Of a DNA stretch of 64,000 bases, positions 1-12,699 are shown piece after piece (within the stretch, counting starts at the first letter, position 1; the number at the start of each line of letters is the position of its first letter). The notes below the pieces were generated by a model. The model saw only the letters and a program-made list of their open reading frames with translations. It was not told the DNA's origin and did not search any database. The position numbers and the translations under genes were made by a program. Source of the stretch: Acanthaster planci (Eukaryota > Echinodermata > Asteroidea > Valvatida > Acanthasteridae); the NCBI RefSeq assembly GCF_001949145.1, contig NW_019091358.1, forward strand, positions 860,053-924,052. Reading direction: 5' to 3'.

Positions 1-2184
1 CATGGCTACCCTTGTTAATTGGGTGCTCCATTGAAAGAAATGTGGGTACCCTTGCTAAGTGAGTTTTTAAATTGCACATATCCAATGCTATTTGGAACAG
101 AAAATAGTCAAGTAAGAAGCACTTTGTCAACTAAACCAGTAAAAATAACCATGTTGAAGTAAAACTGGTAAACTCTCTCTTGGTTACCTGTACATGTTGG
201 AACAGCTTTAGTGCATTCAAAATCTTTGAGCCAAGGCATAGAGATGAATTATTCCAAGAGAGATTATTCCACTAATTGTCCAGCGAGACACGGGTTATCT
301 GGCGGGCTAGCATGGGTTGTCCAAATAGTGCACAACTTGTATCGTGCACAGGATCTGCGCAACAGCGTTGTCGCACACCTGTGTAATATTTCAAAAGGAT
401 TCATGAAATGTGGCACACCTATGGAAAGTATTTTAAAACCTCGTTGACATTGGATGTGTGAATGAATAATCAATGGCTCTGCCAGCCGTTTCAAAAGAAA
501 AATTAAGTCAAATCTGTTTAAGTACTCGGTTCTCGCAAATCTCTAAGTTTCCCTTCCGTGAGTCTGAGTTACCTGTTTTAAAGCTGAGAACTTCTAGTAG
601 CAGTCAGTCTTCTGTTGTAAAATCTTCCATTCATTATGTGCTGCGCCTTCCCTCACACAAAAGATTTGCATCAAAGTTTTGCCATTGGAGGTTAACTCCC
701 TGAAATGTTTTGAAATATTTTTTGGCAAATAACAGAACAACATTACGGCATAAAGTGGATTGAGACCGCTGCATATAAAGTTATTGGTTTTTCTGGAGAC
801 TTCTTGAGTAAACGATGATCGAATACGAATTGTAAACTGGTGATCACTGCTCTGACAATTTTGATATTCAGACAGCATATACTAGAAATGAAAGACTAGC
901 AGGTTGCAAAGTCATCCCCGTCAGGTCTGCCCAGGATAAGCATTCAATGTATAACTGGAAAGCTTACAGACGTTCTTCTTTAACCCTAACCGTGCTGAAC
1001 CCAACAAGATTATGCAGGATTTCAATGGTCCCTAGGGGGCTAGATGATACCAAGCTTTTTGCTTGTAAACATGTAGATTGGATACAAACTCTTTAAGGTG
1101 GGATAACTTTTTTTTTTACGAGAAAACCTTGTATGGAGGCACACTGCACCACTGCCGGAGACATACACTGTACCTTGTATGGTACGTAAACACTCAAAGC
1201 TGCTGTGAAAATCTAGGCTTTCTGAAGTTGCCAAAAAGTATGCCCATCCGTTAAAACCTAAGGCAGGTTTGCAGATTGTTCTTTGAGAGTTAAAGGTGTA
1301 CAAAGCTACAATCAAGTGTTCTATTTCATGCAGGGCAAAGATAGGTTTTGTTGTTTTATGTCAGTATTTTTGTGCTCGCTTATCCCGTCCTCTGTTTGCT
1401 ATTTATTGGACAAAGCCAGTGTAAATGAGTTATTTCCCACAAGCATAAAAATTGCCCTCCGAAAAATCCACTTTTGACTGCCTGACAACCAAAGGGATTT
1501 GCTTTGCCACATTAATGTTGACCTGTGGATCATGTTCTCTCCAGCAACTTCCCGCGTTTTGTTTTTTCCTTTCAGCAAGGAATTATTTTGAGCCACTGTA
1601 ATCCAAATTCCATTTTCAGGGGCTTTCCTCGTCCTGTGATGGCACGGTAAGGATTTCTAGGCCAAGCCGAGTCCCCGATAGCTGTATTGTGGAAAACACT
1701 GGGGGAAGAGAAGAAGTAGCAATATGATACAGCTATGCAAGTGATTTCCTCATTGGCCCGTGGGGTAACATGTAGATGGGAGAGTTGAGACCATGCATTA
1801 ATTAGCCTGCTTCTGGACGAGAGTCATCCTGCATGCCCAGCAAAGTCTCAAAACAATTCCTCTGAAATCGTGGTACAGCTGCTTTGCTTATTAATGAGTT
1901 GCCAGAAGAAACGAGACGGAAACAACATATTTGCGTATGTAGTGGTTTATTGGGGAAGGTGATGATGGCATTCATGCCATCGGTCCATCTTCAGGCTCTC
2001 CAGTTCCATGGATATGTGTACATTTATGATTGCATGTGGTAAACAAGAACCCCCATTCAATCAAACCATGTGAAAGCAGGTCCCTTATAGGAATCTTCAA
2101 AATCTGTCACCTAATGATTGAGAGGCGTGAAGCTTTCCTCAGGTCAGCTGTTTCCTTCGTGTACAGCACATGTGTATATGGGGA
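1..2184. other. Non-coding stretch, no gene recognised
   Basis: Short open frames are present on both strands, but none has a recognisable domain or credible splice signals. The stretch is probably intron or 5' flank of the ZC3H14 gene whose later exons start at 9996. Positions 1925-2175 look like a decayed repeat: on the minus strand there is a CCTGAAGATGG-type word followed by a short hairpin (GGCATGAATGCC). I could not assign it to a family. Confidence 0.4.
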
Positions 2185-2480
2185 CGTGCGGCCCAGTGGT
2201 TAGGGTTTGCAGCTTCTGATCATAGAGTTAGGGGGGGTTCGAATCCTGGCTGGTGATTACATGTCGCAACCTGAGGCTAGTCAATTTATCCCCACATACT
2301 TTGCTTCAACCCGGAATTCATGGGTACCTGTTAGGGCAGGTACAGTGCGGTATAAATTGGATCTGAAATGGCAGCATTGGGCTACGTACATGTACATGTA
2401 TGGTATATTCCCTAGGGAGCTGAGATGGTTTCAGGAACATTCAGACGATACGCCCGATGGGCAGCAACGATGAAATATTT
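2185..2480 (+). repeat. tRNA-derived SINE
   Basis: The sequence starts with a pol III type 2 internal promoter. A box A-like word (GGCCCAGTGGTTAGGG, about 2190-2205) is followed about 30 bases later by a near-perfect box B (GGTTCGAATCC, 2236-2246). The A-box to B-box spacing suits a tRNA, but the cloverleaf is not intact and the unit continues for more than 200 bases of unrelated sequence, as in a SINE. The 3' limit near 2480, where AT-rich sequence begins, is approximate. SINEs of this build are known from amphioxus and other invertebrates; I did not identify the exact family. Confidence 0.6.
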
Positions 2481-5400
2481 ATCTTATAAATATAACATAC
2501 CTATTGGCATCTCCATGAATGAAAGATACTGTTTGATACTGTGAATCTTTGAAATGCTGGACATGATATTTTACTGTTATTTTTATGTTACCACAATTTG
2601 AAATAGTGGAATCTGTACACAAATCTGATGCAGCCATGATTTTTTTCTAAATTCCCAGTTGCAAATTTGTAATAAGACCTCCATGAATTTGCATCATTTC
2701 ATGATGAAAACAGGAAACCAAAACCCAAGAGTTTAGTGCCAGGTGGAACTTTATTTGTCCATTGAGTTTGGCTTTCAAAGTGATACAAGAAGCAAGTCTG
2801 GAATTCCCTGGTAATAAACATGCACATTAAAGGAGATATGTCATTTATTAGAGTATACCACAGTTAGTTTAAGCCAGCAGCAAAAACTACTGGCTACAAA
2901 ATCTGAATGTAGACGGGGACAGGCCCAACGTCCCTCAATTCAATTTGTGCTCTCAACTTCGATCCAGGGCCCGACTAGTCACTCACCAATTGCCTTGGTC
3001 ACTTCTCCATGAAAAAAACACTGAACACTGACATTTTGAGACTTTAAATCTACCATTTTGCATGCCTATCTCCCGATTATTAAACTGAAAGACTGGAGAC
3101 TGAAGAGGACTGTTGTCTGCCAGAAGTAGGGCAGCGTTCCTGACCCTCCTTGTTACCCCCTATCGCTTGATCAATAGTCCATTAGTGGCGGTGTTCAGAG
3201 CGTGACTTGTACAAACTTCACATACTCAAAGGCTTTTTCACAGAGATTGCAGCCTGCAGTAAAGACTACGCTGATTGGCGCTGTCGAGGACTTGTGAAAT
3301 TTGGTCAGCTTGATGCGACATTTGCACGTACATGTACCTGGACAAATTGACCTACATACAACTCCCCCTACGTTACGGTTACCAGATGTTTACGTAAAGT
3401 TCTGAAGGGTTTTTCAAGAAGGTTGAAGAAACATGCCCCAGGGCTGTGTCCCCCTTGGATATTTGTAATGGAAACAACTGGCGAACTTCATACACAAAGG
3501 CAAACAAAGTACAATAACAGCTCCTGACATCTAATCCAGCCTCTTTTCACAACTGATTCAACTAGTTTGTTGAGCAAGACTGATTTGAGTTGAGCAGCTT
3601 CCGGTATCACTTAACCCACCTACATGTAGTCGCATCCATCCATGTTGATTTGCCCTCACTAAAACTACTTTTGGCTCCCACACCATATCTTTTCAGAACC
3701 TGACTATGACAGACTGTGGCCTATTATGGCTATTAATACGCTTTTAAAGTTGGCGGGCATCTTTGCGTCCAGATGTCCAGTACATATATAACGACGATAC
3801 ATTCAAACAGAAATTGGTCATGTGTGCTCAGTTGCATCTTGCGTCACACACGCATAAACCTGTGAACGTGCTGTGAGTTCCCATCAAAGGTCCTTGTAAC
3901 AGCTTGCCCTCTCTTTTTCCTGCAGAGAGGTTACACTCCTACATTGACTTTCCCCTGGTATTCTTTCTTCTTCCCTTACCCGTGTATTTCTTTTTCACTT
4001 TGTGGTTGAAAAGTGTACAAATAATGTATATTTATAAATGTAATGGTAAGAGTAATTTCATTTGGCAACAGACAGAATAATCCATTTCATGAGGTGAAGC
4101 CAATTCAGTCACTCCCTAGATCCCCAGCATGTTCATGTATTTGTGTGGAGGGCCGCTTTGCAGCGTCACGTGACTGAATAGAACTTGTCAATTGCCAACA
4201 AACCCGGGGTTTAGAGGAAAATAAAATGGCTGCATGCAAGCAAGCGCATGTCAAGCAGAATACTGGAGAGCTACATGTAGGACGGACTCTGATTGGAAAG
4301 GACCACAGAGGATAGGCTTTTAAAATGTCAAACAGCTAGGTGAAAAAGAGAACTCCTTCATTTTCAGCTGACATGTAATATTTGTGGTAATGCATAAATG
4401 TATATGTACTTGAGGGAATAGTGGCAAGCGTATCCGGGTCTTTGGTTGGGGTAGGGCCAAATGGATTTTTTTTTTCTAAAAATGACTGTCCAACTTTTAT
4501 TGTCATTTGCGAAACAATCTCCCCGAAAGAAAGATGTTAGTTTCGTTTTGAAACTGCCAGCACTTTCAGTTCCAATGGACAATACATTGGCAATGTGTTG
4601 ACGCTCAGAAGATTTCCCCCCCCCAATCATATGCTACTTCAGTGGCATGTTTATGGGCTCTGCCTCTGTAATGTGTATGATGTTCAGTTATTGCCATGAA
4701 TGTTCGTTTGCGTAAATGACAACTGGAAAAACAACATTCCGTGCCACCCTACCAGTACCTCATCGGATTGCTCACTGTGCCGGTGTTTACCTTCTCGGTG
4801 AATGTCCCCGAATGTATAAACAGTTGCCTGGGGCTGAATCGATCGGCCAAGACTTGCATGGCACACAAACAAGGCATGATTGGCCCAGCGTGGTGTAAAC
4901 TACCGGCACCACTCAATGCTGAGAAAATTGTCTCCGATGGAAATATTCAGAGCATACCGTACATATAACTGCTTGAAATTTAAAATAGGAGGGGGTTCCA
5001 CATGATCTCTGTTGGTACACGCACATGTAGATCTCGTAGTTACGCAGAGATTATGCACGGGAGGGGTACTGGTACGGTGCGTGTGAATACAAATTCACAC
5101 CTTATATAAATAGAATGTATTTGGCCCCGTCTACTCGTCTGTCATGTTTATTCGGCAAGAGCAGTATGCATATAATTTTTAACAATGTCTTACAGACATA
5201 CTGTAACAAGGACACATCGCCATTTTCATCAGTTTTGGTGAAAATTACATTTTTGCAACGGTCTCTCAAACTGTCAGATGAATACCTTAGGGCACAACAC
5301 ACCTGACTACTACCAGGGAAGTTTAATGCTAAGGCCAGCCTATATTCCCCAAGTCTTCTCTGCAATAAATATATCCCAGGGTACAACACACCTAACTATG

Positions 5401-5501
5401 GTACTACCAGCTAAAACTGTTGCATTTTGGTTTTAAAGGGTTATAGAAATAGGAAACATTCAATTCGCACACTACATGCAGTATGGCACACAATGGACCA
5501 T
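2481..5501. other. Non-coding stretch, no gene recognised
   Basis: No open frame here resembles a known protein. A search by eye for the first ZC3H14 zinc finger (C-x5-C with a WPAC-like core), expected upstream of 9996, found no candidate. Several GTACATGTA-type words occur, as throughout the window. The open frame at 4741-4968 is cysteine-containing but matches nothing I know. Confidence 0.4.
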
Positions 5502-5657
5502 GTTGTGTTTGATGTAGCTTCGGCCAACAGGGCAAACACTGTTTCAGGTCTAAAAACACACAGTAGGACTGTGTTTTTGAACTTTCTACCTTGAACTGAG
5601 ACAGTGTTTGCCTGTGGGCCAAGCTACCGTGACATCAAACACAACATCAAACACAAC
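5502..5657. repeat. Fold-back (MITE-like) inverted repeat
   Basis: Two imperfect arms of about 65 bases face each other. The left arm begins GTTGTGTTTGATGT and runs through GGGCAAACACTGT to AAACACACAGT. The right arm begins ACTGTGTTTTTGAA and ends ACATCAAACACAAC, with a short extra ATCAAACACAAC copy after it. This is the form of a small non-autonomous fold-back DNA element. No coding capacity is seen. Confidence 0.6.
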
Positions 5658-8600
5658 GTGGTCTATTATTCGTAGCTCACTACAAGAGCCTAAACTTAAA
5701 CTTGGCACTGTTATTGACAAATAATACTGCATCAGAACCATGACTGTGACAAGATGCTCATGATAGAGAGCTACATGTACAGGTAGACATCTGAATTGGG
5801 GCTATAAACAAAGGTTGTGAATGGGCTCAAGGGGCCAGGTGGCCTGCGCTATGCATGGACCCTCCGCGATACCAAATAGAACTTCATACAGCAAGTGCCG
5901 AACCACACAAGTTCTTTATTCACAAGATTGGACTCTTTGATCTGAGCTGGTATCACTTGGAATGAGCCATGTGTGACCTAGACATTTTGTTCCTTGATCT
6001 GGGTGAACTACTGTGTTTTGAAGGGCTGATCATAAGTTAAGGGGCTTGTTGGGGGTCAAGGGGATTGTGCAAAGTCTGCAGAACGCTGTTTTGGGGAACA
6101 CTATAAGTTACCATTTGGAGTTTGTCTTGTCTCTAAAAAGTAGGAATGGGATTTTGGCATGTACATTTTGTAAAGGCATTGACCAGTGTTCTTGTCCACA
6201 GTAAGAACGGTGAATGATCCCGATAAACACTGTAAGTGGGTCCTTGTTGGAGTATTCTATAGTGTTCAACTTCAGAGATGATCGTAATCGTCCCTAATCC
6301 AAATTGCAGTCAAAACTGGAGTACTTGTTAAGTTATACTGGGAAAGTAACTAGGTACCAGCAAATTTGATTTGAACCTGCAGCTTTTGCAACTCGCAGGG
6401 AATTTCACTGGCTTCTGTTCAGTCAAATTGTTTGCTCGTCTTTAATTAACCAAAAGAAAACGTCTTTGTGCAGATGCATGACTTGGTCATTTCCGGAGCA
6501 CTTTTCGGTGATGCCTCCTGCATTACAATCCAGGACGTCAATTTTAAGAAGACGCCTCACTTTTTGGTTGTGAGTCTGTCTATTTGTTTTCCGTTGGATT
6601 CTAATAAGATTTGCTGTGGTTTGTTTGCAGTAACAGCAGACATAAATCAGGGTATTGGATCCTACAACGTATGTAGGCCAATCGTACATTGCAGAATTTT
6701 GGACCTTTTCATTCAAATACATCAGTCCACTGTGCACACAATTCCATTTTATCAAATTTCCTGCCATATTTTCTCAGAGCCCCCTTGCATCCCGAACGCA
6801 AAATATACCGCAGTGTTGAGTCTGGGTCGCGCAACTCTTGTCCACTTGCTGGGAACTGCAGCTCAGGCTACACATGCTTCTGATCAAACAGGTCGAAGAG
6901 TGTTTTTGTTTGCCCAAGATGTCTTTAAATAGAAGATGTTTTGGCAGCCAGCATTAATATCTGCCATCTGGAGGCAGCTGTTTCTCATCATGGAAAAGAC
7001 TGGTATAACTAGCCAGGGCTGCTGTGTACCCATGTGGCACATTCGCGAGAGTGACAAAAATAACAAACATTAATACTCAGACTCTGTCTGACAGTTGAGC
7101 CGGAGATCTCTGGAGATGTGCATGATTAATTAAACCAGGTCACTGCTTCAGGCTGTGAACATACTGTTGAGATCTTGCTTCTTGTTGGTGTTTTTTTTTA
7201 CATTTTTGTCCTGGAGATTAAAATGAAATGGTTAAAGGTGACGGTATTATTCAGAAGGGTTTCTTTGGTATCTTTTTTCTTTGATTGAAAAAAAATCCTT
7301 TGATTGTCACAAATTCAGCAAACTTGTCTCTCAACTTTGCTAATTACATAAATCTCCAATCTACGTGTAGGAAAAAAACCCTTTCATGAATCAGGTTTCA
7401 GGAATTTATCACCTTCCTCAAGAACTTCCCCAACTGATCTTCCACCTTCCCTCCTGATAGAACGGATATAAAGTCACGGCTGATTTCAGGCAAAATCAAT
7501 TTGCCCCTGCTTCTATATTCAGAGGAGTGGACCATTTTTCCTTTTTTTTTATAGTCAGAATGATCCGGTAGTTTGATTAGTACTCATAGTGGTCTTAATA
7601 GAAAGTGGATCAGTGGCTTCCACTTCCCCTCTCGGTTCATTCCTCGGTGATTGGTGCTTTCATTCCTCTGTTGTCGTCCTCCCATGACAGCACATCTTCC
7701 CCCAGGGGAGAGGGGATGGTCCATGAATTAATATACTCCTCTGTCCGTTTTAACTTCCTCGGGAGCCAGATGAAAACATCGGGCTTGAGCTTCCTGGACC
7801 GCATGACGGGGTGCAGTCAACGCTGTATAATCATTGTATAGTTGTATAATAATGCTTTCCAGTCAAACCACTGGTAATGTTGAGAATCAGACTATAATTT
7901 TCTTGTCCCACATTGTTCCAAGAGAAACCATGTAAAAACTCGTCTATTTGCAACATAAGGCATCATCATACTTTGCAAATTAAGCAGAAAAGGTCCAATG
8001 GACCATGAATTAAGCTAGTGGTAGTACTCGTTCACATTTATACATCCTTTTGAGTGCAATTTGCAGTGTGAACAGTGACGTCCTTTCCACTCTCTTTGCC
8101 TCAAATGTTTCATCTCTGCTACGTGCAGAATTTATACACAGTGACATGTACAGTACACACTACATACACCCATCTTGTAAACTTCATGCTATGGAATATA
8201 AACAGGCCTACTACAGGTACGGTACTACAGGGCAGAAAAACAGTTCCCAAATTTTGGCCTGTGCTTGTTTCCCACTTTTGACCCTTTATTTCTGCACTAT
8301 TCCACTCCAAGATTTGTTAAGTGATGTTGGTGATATCTGAAAGTTGTGGCTGCAGCTTACAAGAACATGTCCGCCTATTGAAGCCCCTGGCCAGCTCCAC
8401 TGTCACTCCCCCATAGCCAGCTATGTCACTGTAGGTTTGAGCCAGTTGATTCCGACACGGCTCTTCGTAGCCTAATAGTGCCTGCATGACACGGGTGGCC
8501 CACAGCGGGAGACACTCGCACACCCTCTGAAGCCTCCATACGACAAAGCATGGCACAACAACATTTTGCCTGCTTCCACATTGAAATATAAAAAGAGATC

Positions 8601-9995
8601 TCTCTGTATTTCAATTCCTCGTTTTTTTTTAAGCTCTCCCTCTCAAGCCTTGTTGTAGAGATGAAGTCCTACAAGTAACTCACACGCAATGCGAATTTCA
8701 CTTTCCAGATAGTCAGTACCTGTTCAGATAAAAAAAACAACTTGCAGTCAGTTTGGAGTGAAGGTACATGTACAGTCGTTGCAGTTGGGGGGGGGGAGTT
8801 GGCAGGGGGGCACTTGGGAACGAAAATAAAAAGGGGGGAAAAAGAACAGAAATAGCCAGAGAAACAAAATGAAGCAACTCTTGCCCCAGGGAAGAAATCC
8901 TGGTGACAGGCGCAAGACTTGGTGGTATGGCTTCACAAAGACAGCATGAGAGCTTGAAAGAGAACAGATGGGTTGATTGGTTGTGGAGTTAATGGGACTT
9001 TTACATGACTAATTGCCGACTACCCCCAAAGAAGCCCCATTATTGATGGCTGTTGCTCTGTCACGCATGCTGCTCATTCAAAACATTTTTTTCAAATGTG
9101 CTGACACCAGTCTGCTGGTTACCGAGCATTTCTTTGTAACAGTAGAAAGCTTTTAGCAATGTATGTACATGTATGCTTCCATTTGCATCAATTCTGCAAA
9201 GTGGAGAAGTGTGTCTGCCTCTGGGAGGAACTGGCTGTTCAGCTTACGTGACGTGCATCCAACATGTAACATGCGGTACATGTAAATTCAGAGGCGCACA
9301 ACTGCCCCTAGCCTCCTATTTAATACAGATGCATCCTGGGGAAATAGGTGAAAACAGTCTGCACGTGCACATTGTTCTTACGGGAATTGAGGGTTGATGG
9401 GAATATCACAGTGATTGATGATACATTTTGTCAAATCCCAAGGCAAGTGAGCTTTATGTTGCCATCTTGTTGTCATTCTGGTACCGGTACCTGCCACCCT
9501 CCCCCCCCAAGAAGCGTAATTCCTCCCCTCCAGAAATGAATACAATGTTAATGGCTCCCCTAATCGCATTTGTTCAAAATAGCATTCGCAAGCAAATTGC
9601 TCCCTGATGTGAACTCCTGTGGTTCTAGTTAGATTTCAGCATTTGGATTCCTTTTTAGCCATGACATTTTCCTTTTAAGCATATCCTACAATGCTAGTGG
9701 AAGTTATGCCATTCATTTTTATTGGCCGTTAAAGTCAGTGTCGGTTTTTGTGTTGGTTTTAACTGAAGCCATTTTGTGGAGACACGTTACCGCAGTGTGC
9801 ATATTCACGAGCCTACCGGTACATGCATGGCCTGCAGCCGATACTCAAGAAATGAATTAATTAAAACCTACTCCAAAAAAGGGATAAATTTATAATGAAT
9901 ATCTCACTATGACACTGAATTAAGTGATGTTTGCACTATACAATTTGAGTCACGCTTACACTAATGGTGAACTCACTCGTTTCTCACACCCGCAG
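5658..9995. other. Probable upstream intron of ZC3H14
   Basis: The intron acceptor just before 9996 (TTCTCACACCCGCAG) shows that sequence immediately upstream is intronic; how far left the intron extends cannot be fixed because the preceding exon was not found. Open frames such as 6468-6932 have no recognisable domain. Short homopolymer runs (poly-T near 7190 and 7545, poly-G near 8787) are present. Confidence 0.45.
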
Positions 9996-10162
9996 GACCT
10001 TTCCAAACTGTAAATTTGGAGACAAATGTTTATTCATCCATCCCAACTGCAAGTATGATTCTCGGTGCAGCCGGCCCAACTGTCCCTTCACACATGCAAC
10101 CAGGAAACAAGGCAACCTAGTCCCCATGAGTCCACCAGCGGTTCTCCTGCCTCCCACACAAG
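9996..10162 (+). CDS. ZC3H14 internal exon: zinc fingers 2 (partial) and 3
   Basis: This exon belongs to the orthologue of ZC3H14/Nab2, a nuclear poly(A)-RNA-binding protein that limits poly(A) tail length and acts in mRNA processing. The acceptor CCCGCAG precedes 9996; the exon starts on the third base of a codon. It encodes FPNCKFGDKCLFIH, the rest of finger 2 whose first Cys lies in the preceding exon, then CKYDSRCSRPNCPFTH, a complete CX5CX4CX3H finger 3. The order and wording closely follow vertebrate ZC3H14 (FPNCKF..KCLFVHPNCKYD). A Pro-rich linker follows, as in the family. The exon ends in phase 1 at the donor AAG|GTAGGG. The preceding exon with finger 1 was not found in the window, so the gene is partial here. 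Confidence 0.9.
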
Positions 10163-12616
10163 GTAGGGTGTCAAGACAAGACCAGAGTTTGTAGTGAATT
10201 ACCAATGACCGATTCGGAAAACAGCCATTAACTTTAGTGTGGAAGTTTCAGCCCCCTTTTCCAGAGAATCCATGAATACTTTCTCCGTTTGAAATCCCGT
10301 GATTGCATCCAGTAATGAAAAGATTTGGCAGATCTGGAGCCTCCTAGAATCAATTCAACCTGGCGTTTGTTATCCCATCCCTGTTTTGAGAGAGTTTTCA
10401 CACTCACATAGTTTGTACAACAAGAAAAATGATGAAGACTGCCTAGGTGGTCCCATCCGGTACACAAGAACCACATTTTTATGATTAATACTTGCTTGAT
10501 TGTGTCCCTGTTGTAAAAGGAGGACATTTCAGTTTTTATTTCTAAAATGGTGGTGTTCATTTATCCATGACAACAGGGCTGCAATTGAGGTTCATGTACA
10601 TGCATTAACCGAAATCAGATAAAACTACCTTTTGCTTCCCGATGAAGGCACACTTTATGATTATACACTATTAATGGAACCTTTCCCTATTAAGTTTTTA
10701 CCTTTCTTACATTCTCTGCCAGATAAGGATTATAGAAAGAGGCATTTTTCCTCTTACAGGTACATGTAGCTTGCATTTCACCGTGGCAGGCTAATTCACA
10801 TGTGTTTTGTCAGATACAAAATCCTCATGGATGTAGGTAACTTTTGTTCATGCTTAACAACTTAATACTTGTGTAAAAATACATCTGTGCATGTTCATGC
10901 AAAATGTGTAACATTACTGTCTTTCCATGGTTCAGCAGTCGTTGTTCTTCATAACAGAAATATCCAGACAAACCACAGAGGGCTTGATGGACCTAAACAT
11001 TGAATGTCCAAGAGGTTTATCTTGTGTAGCCTCTTCAACAAATGTGTTAAACTGAGGTCCTGAACCCAATTTTATGTTGCTGCTTACCAGTTTGCAGAAA
11101 AGTCATTCTTAAGTACATGTAGTTAGAGGGTATGCGGAAACACCATGTGGATTATCTCTTTTGTGAGTATGTGTGGTTCTGAAAAGATCCGGGTCTAGCT
11201 AGTCCTTGTGTAACTGATCAAGTTTCTAATCTTGCTGGGTGCTGTGTGGAATACTCTCATGCCTTATTGCTGGAGGATGCATTGTATGTGATGCGAAGTG
11301 TTGCCATTGTATAGGAGGGTGACAGAACTAGTGTACCTATGAGGTTGACCTAGGGTAGAGGAGGCCCATCGGTCGGGGCGGGACGTTGTTGCCTGGGTCT
11401 TGACTTGACTTCTCTTGAAATCCTTCCATTGTAGTGCTGTGGAGGTGTGGTGTAACTTGCCCGGCAGGCTGTCCTGGTCACACATGTTGTATGCCCAAGG
11501 GACGAGCATGATCAACCGAGTTCCTGATCTTGGGAAAATGAAATGGGGGCTTGTACTGGTCTTCCAGGGTTCCATTGGGTCGCCTGGACACCTCCACATC
11601 CAAGAAGGAGGTAGTGCCATCTCTTTCTTGATCCATGGTGAACTGTATGCTGGCACTGAGCCTGTTGAGATGTTCCAGGAAATCACCTAGTTTGTCTTGA
11701 CCACGAGGCCATATGATAGACATGTCGTCAACGTATCTGGGCTAAACTCTCAGGTGGAGATCATCAGCTGTGGCAATGGCTGTCTGTTCAAATTGTTCCA
11801 AGAAAATGTCAGCAAGAACCGGGGATATAGGTGATCCCATAGAGGTTCCGGTGGTTTGCTCAAAGAGCTTGTCACGCCACTGGAAGCTGGTGGATGCTGT
11901 GCAGGTGATGAGTAGGTTTTGGATCTGGGCTGGGAGGAGGTCTGTTTGTTCTTAAATTGATGGGTCTTGATCCAGGTGTTCTCATGTGATCTTGCAGGCA
12001 TCGGTGGTAGGGACGTTGGTGAAGCATCAAAACTGACCATGATATCGTCGGGGTTGCAGGGTTAGGTCTTGGACGAATGTGGCAAACTGTTCCAAGTTCT
12101 AGATAGGGCGTTTGGTGTTGCGGAATAGTGGGTGCAGGATCTTAGCAAGGTGCTTGGCGACACTGTAGGTGGGACCTCCACAGGATGCTGCAGTGGGGTT
12201 ATGGGGATGTCCGGCTTGTGGATCTTGAGCTGATGGAAGAAGCGAGGACATCTGGAGCTGGAAACGTTGGGTTGGCAGTACAGGGCTGTAGAAAGGTTCC
12301 CAGATTGCTGTAAAGCAAGTAACTTGATGCTTACTAATTACTAAATGGTGCTAATTCCATTTCATGGTGGTGCTTGGTATGGTTGTGCTAACAGTTGTGT
12401 GCACGTAGAGATTTCCATTGTGATACTACTAAGTCAAGCAAATTTGTCCTCCAAGATCAGCGTGGCTTCTGCCATGATTACATGCACTTGTTACAGTCAT
12501 CTGTAATGTGCTTAGCAGCCTCTGTGAAATTGAGCCCAGGTTAGAATCCAGTAAATTTAATGGTCAACTTCAGGAATTTGCCTGATTAGTTTGATTGCGT
12601 TCTCTTTCTCTTGCAG
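10163..12616 (+). other. ZC3H14 intron (2.45 kb)
   Basis: This is a phase 1 intron with donor GTAGGG and acceptor TTTCTCTTGCAG. Its only recognisable content is the antisense Penelope-like element remnant at about 11264-12315. The rest shows no gene or clear repeat. Confidence 0.8.
11264..12315 (-). mobile_element. Penelope-like element, reverse transcriptase remnant
   Basis: Read on the minus strand in several broken frames, the region gives the ordered blocks of a Penelope-type reverse transcriptase. They are a KIHKPD-type start (near 12215-12245), GGPTYSVAKHLAKILHPLF (near 12120-12180), MGSPISPVLADIFLEQFE (near 11790-11850), the catalytic YVDD (near 11725-11740) with IIWP after it, FLEHLN, and IQFTM...FLDVEVSRRP (near 11580-11650). 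Stops and frameshifts interrupt all of it, so the copy is dead. No convincing GIY-YIG endonuclease module could be read after the RT. It lies antisense inside a ZC3H14 intron, where it is removed by splicing. Confidence 0.85.
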
Positions 12617-12699
12617 TGCATGCGCCCTCTAAGGCATCCAGATTGTGCAAATTTCACCCCAACTGTACAAATGGACAGTGCCCCTTCTTCCACCCCAAG
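12617..12699 (+). CDS. ZC3H14 internal exon: zinc finger 4
   Basis: This 83-base exon joins the previous one in phase (G plus TG gives Val). It encodes a short linker and then LCKFHPNCTNGQCPFFHPK, a CX5CX4CX3H finger equivalent to finger 4 of vertebrate ZC3H14 (C-R-Y-F-P-A-C type). It ends exactly at a complete Lys codon (phase 0) before the strong donor GTATGT. Placing finger 4 alone between two introns fits the three-exon order seen here. The two residues after the last His (PK) also match the family before finger 5. Confidence 0.9.

Noticed and set aside
2185-2260. Functional tRNA gene
   Set aside because: Box A and B are present, but acceptor and anticodon stems do not form and the unit continues as a SINE body.
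4741-4968. Cysteine-containing open frame, considered as the missing ZC3H14 finger 1 exon
   Set aside because: The cysteine spacing does not fit CX5CX4-5CX3H.
6468-6932. 154-codon open frame upstream of ZC3H14
   Set aside because: No recognisable domain, low protein-like character, and the length is possible by chance over 64 kb.
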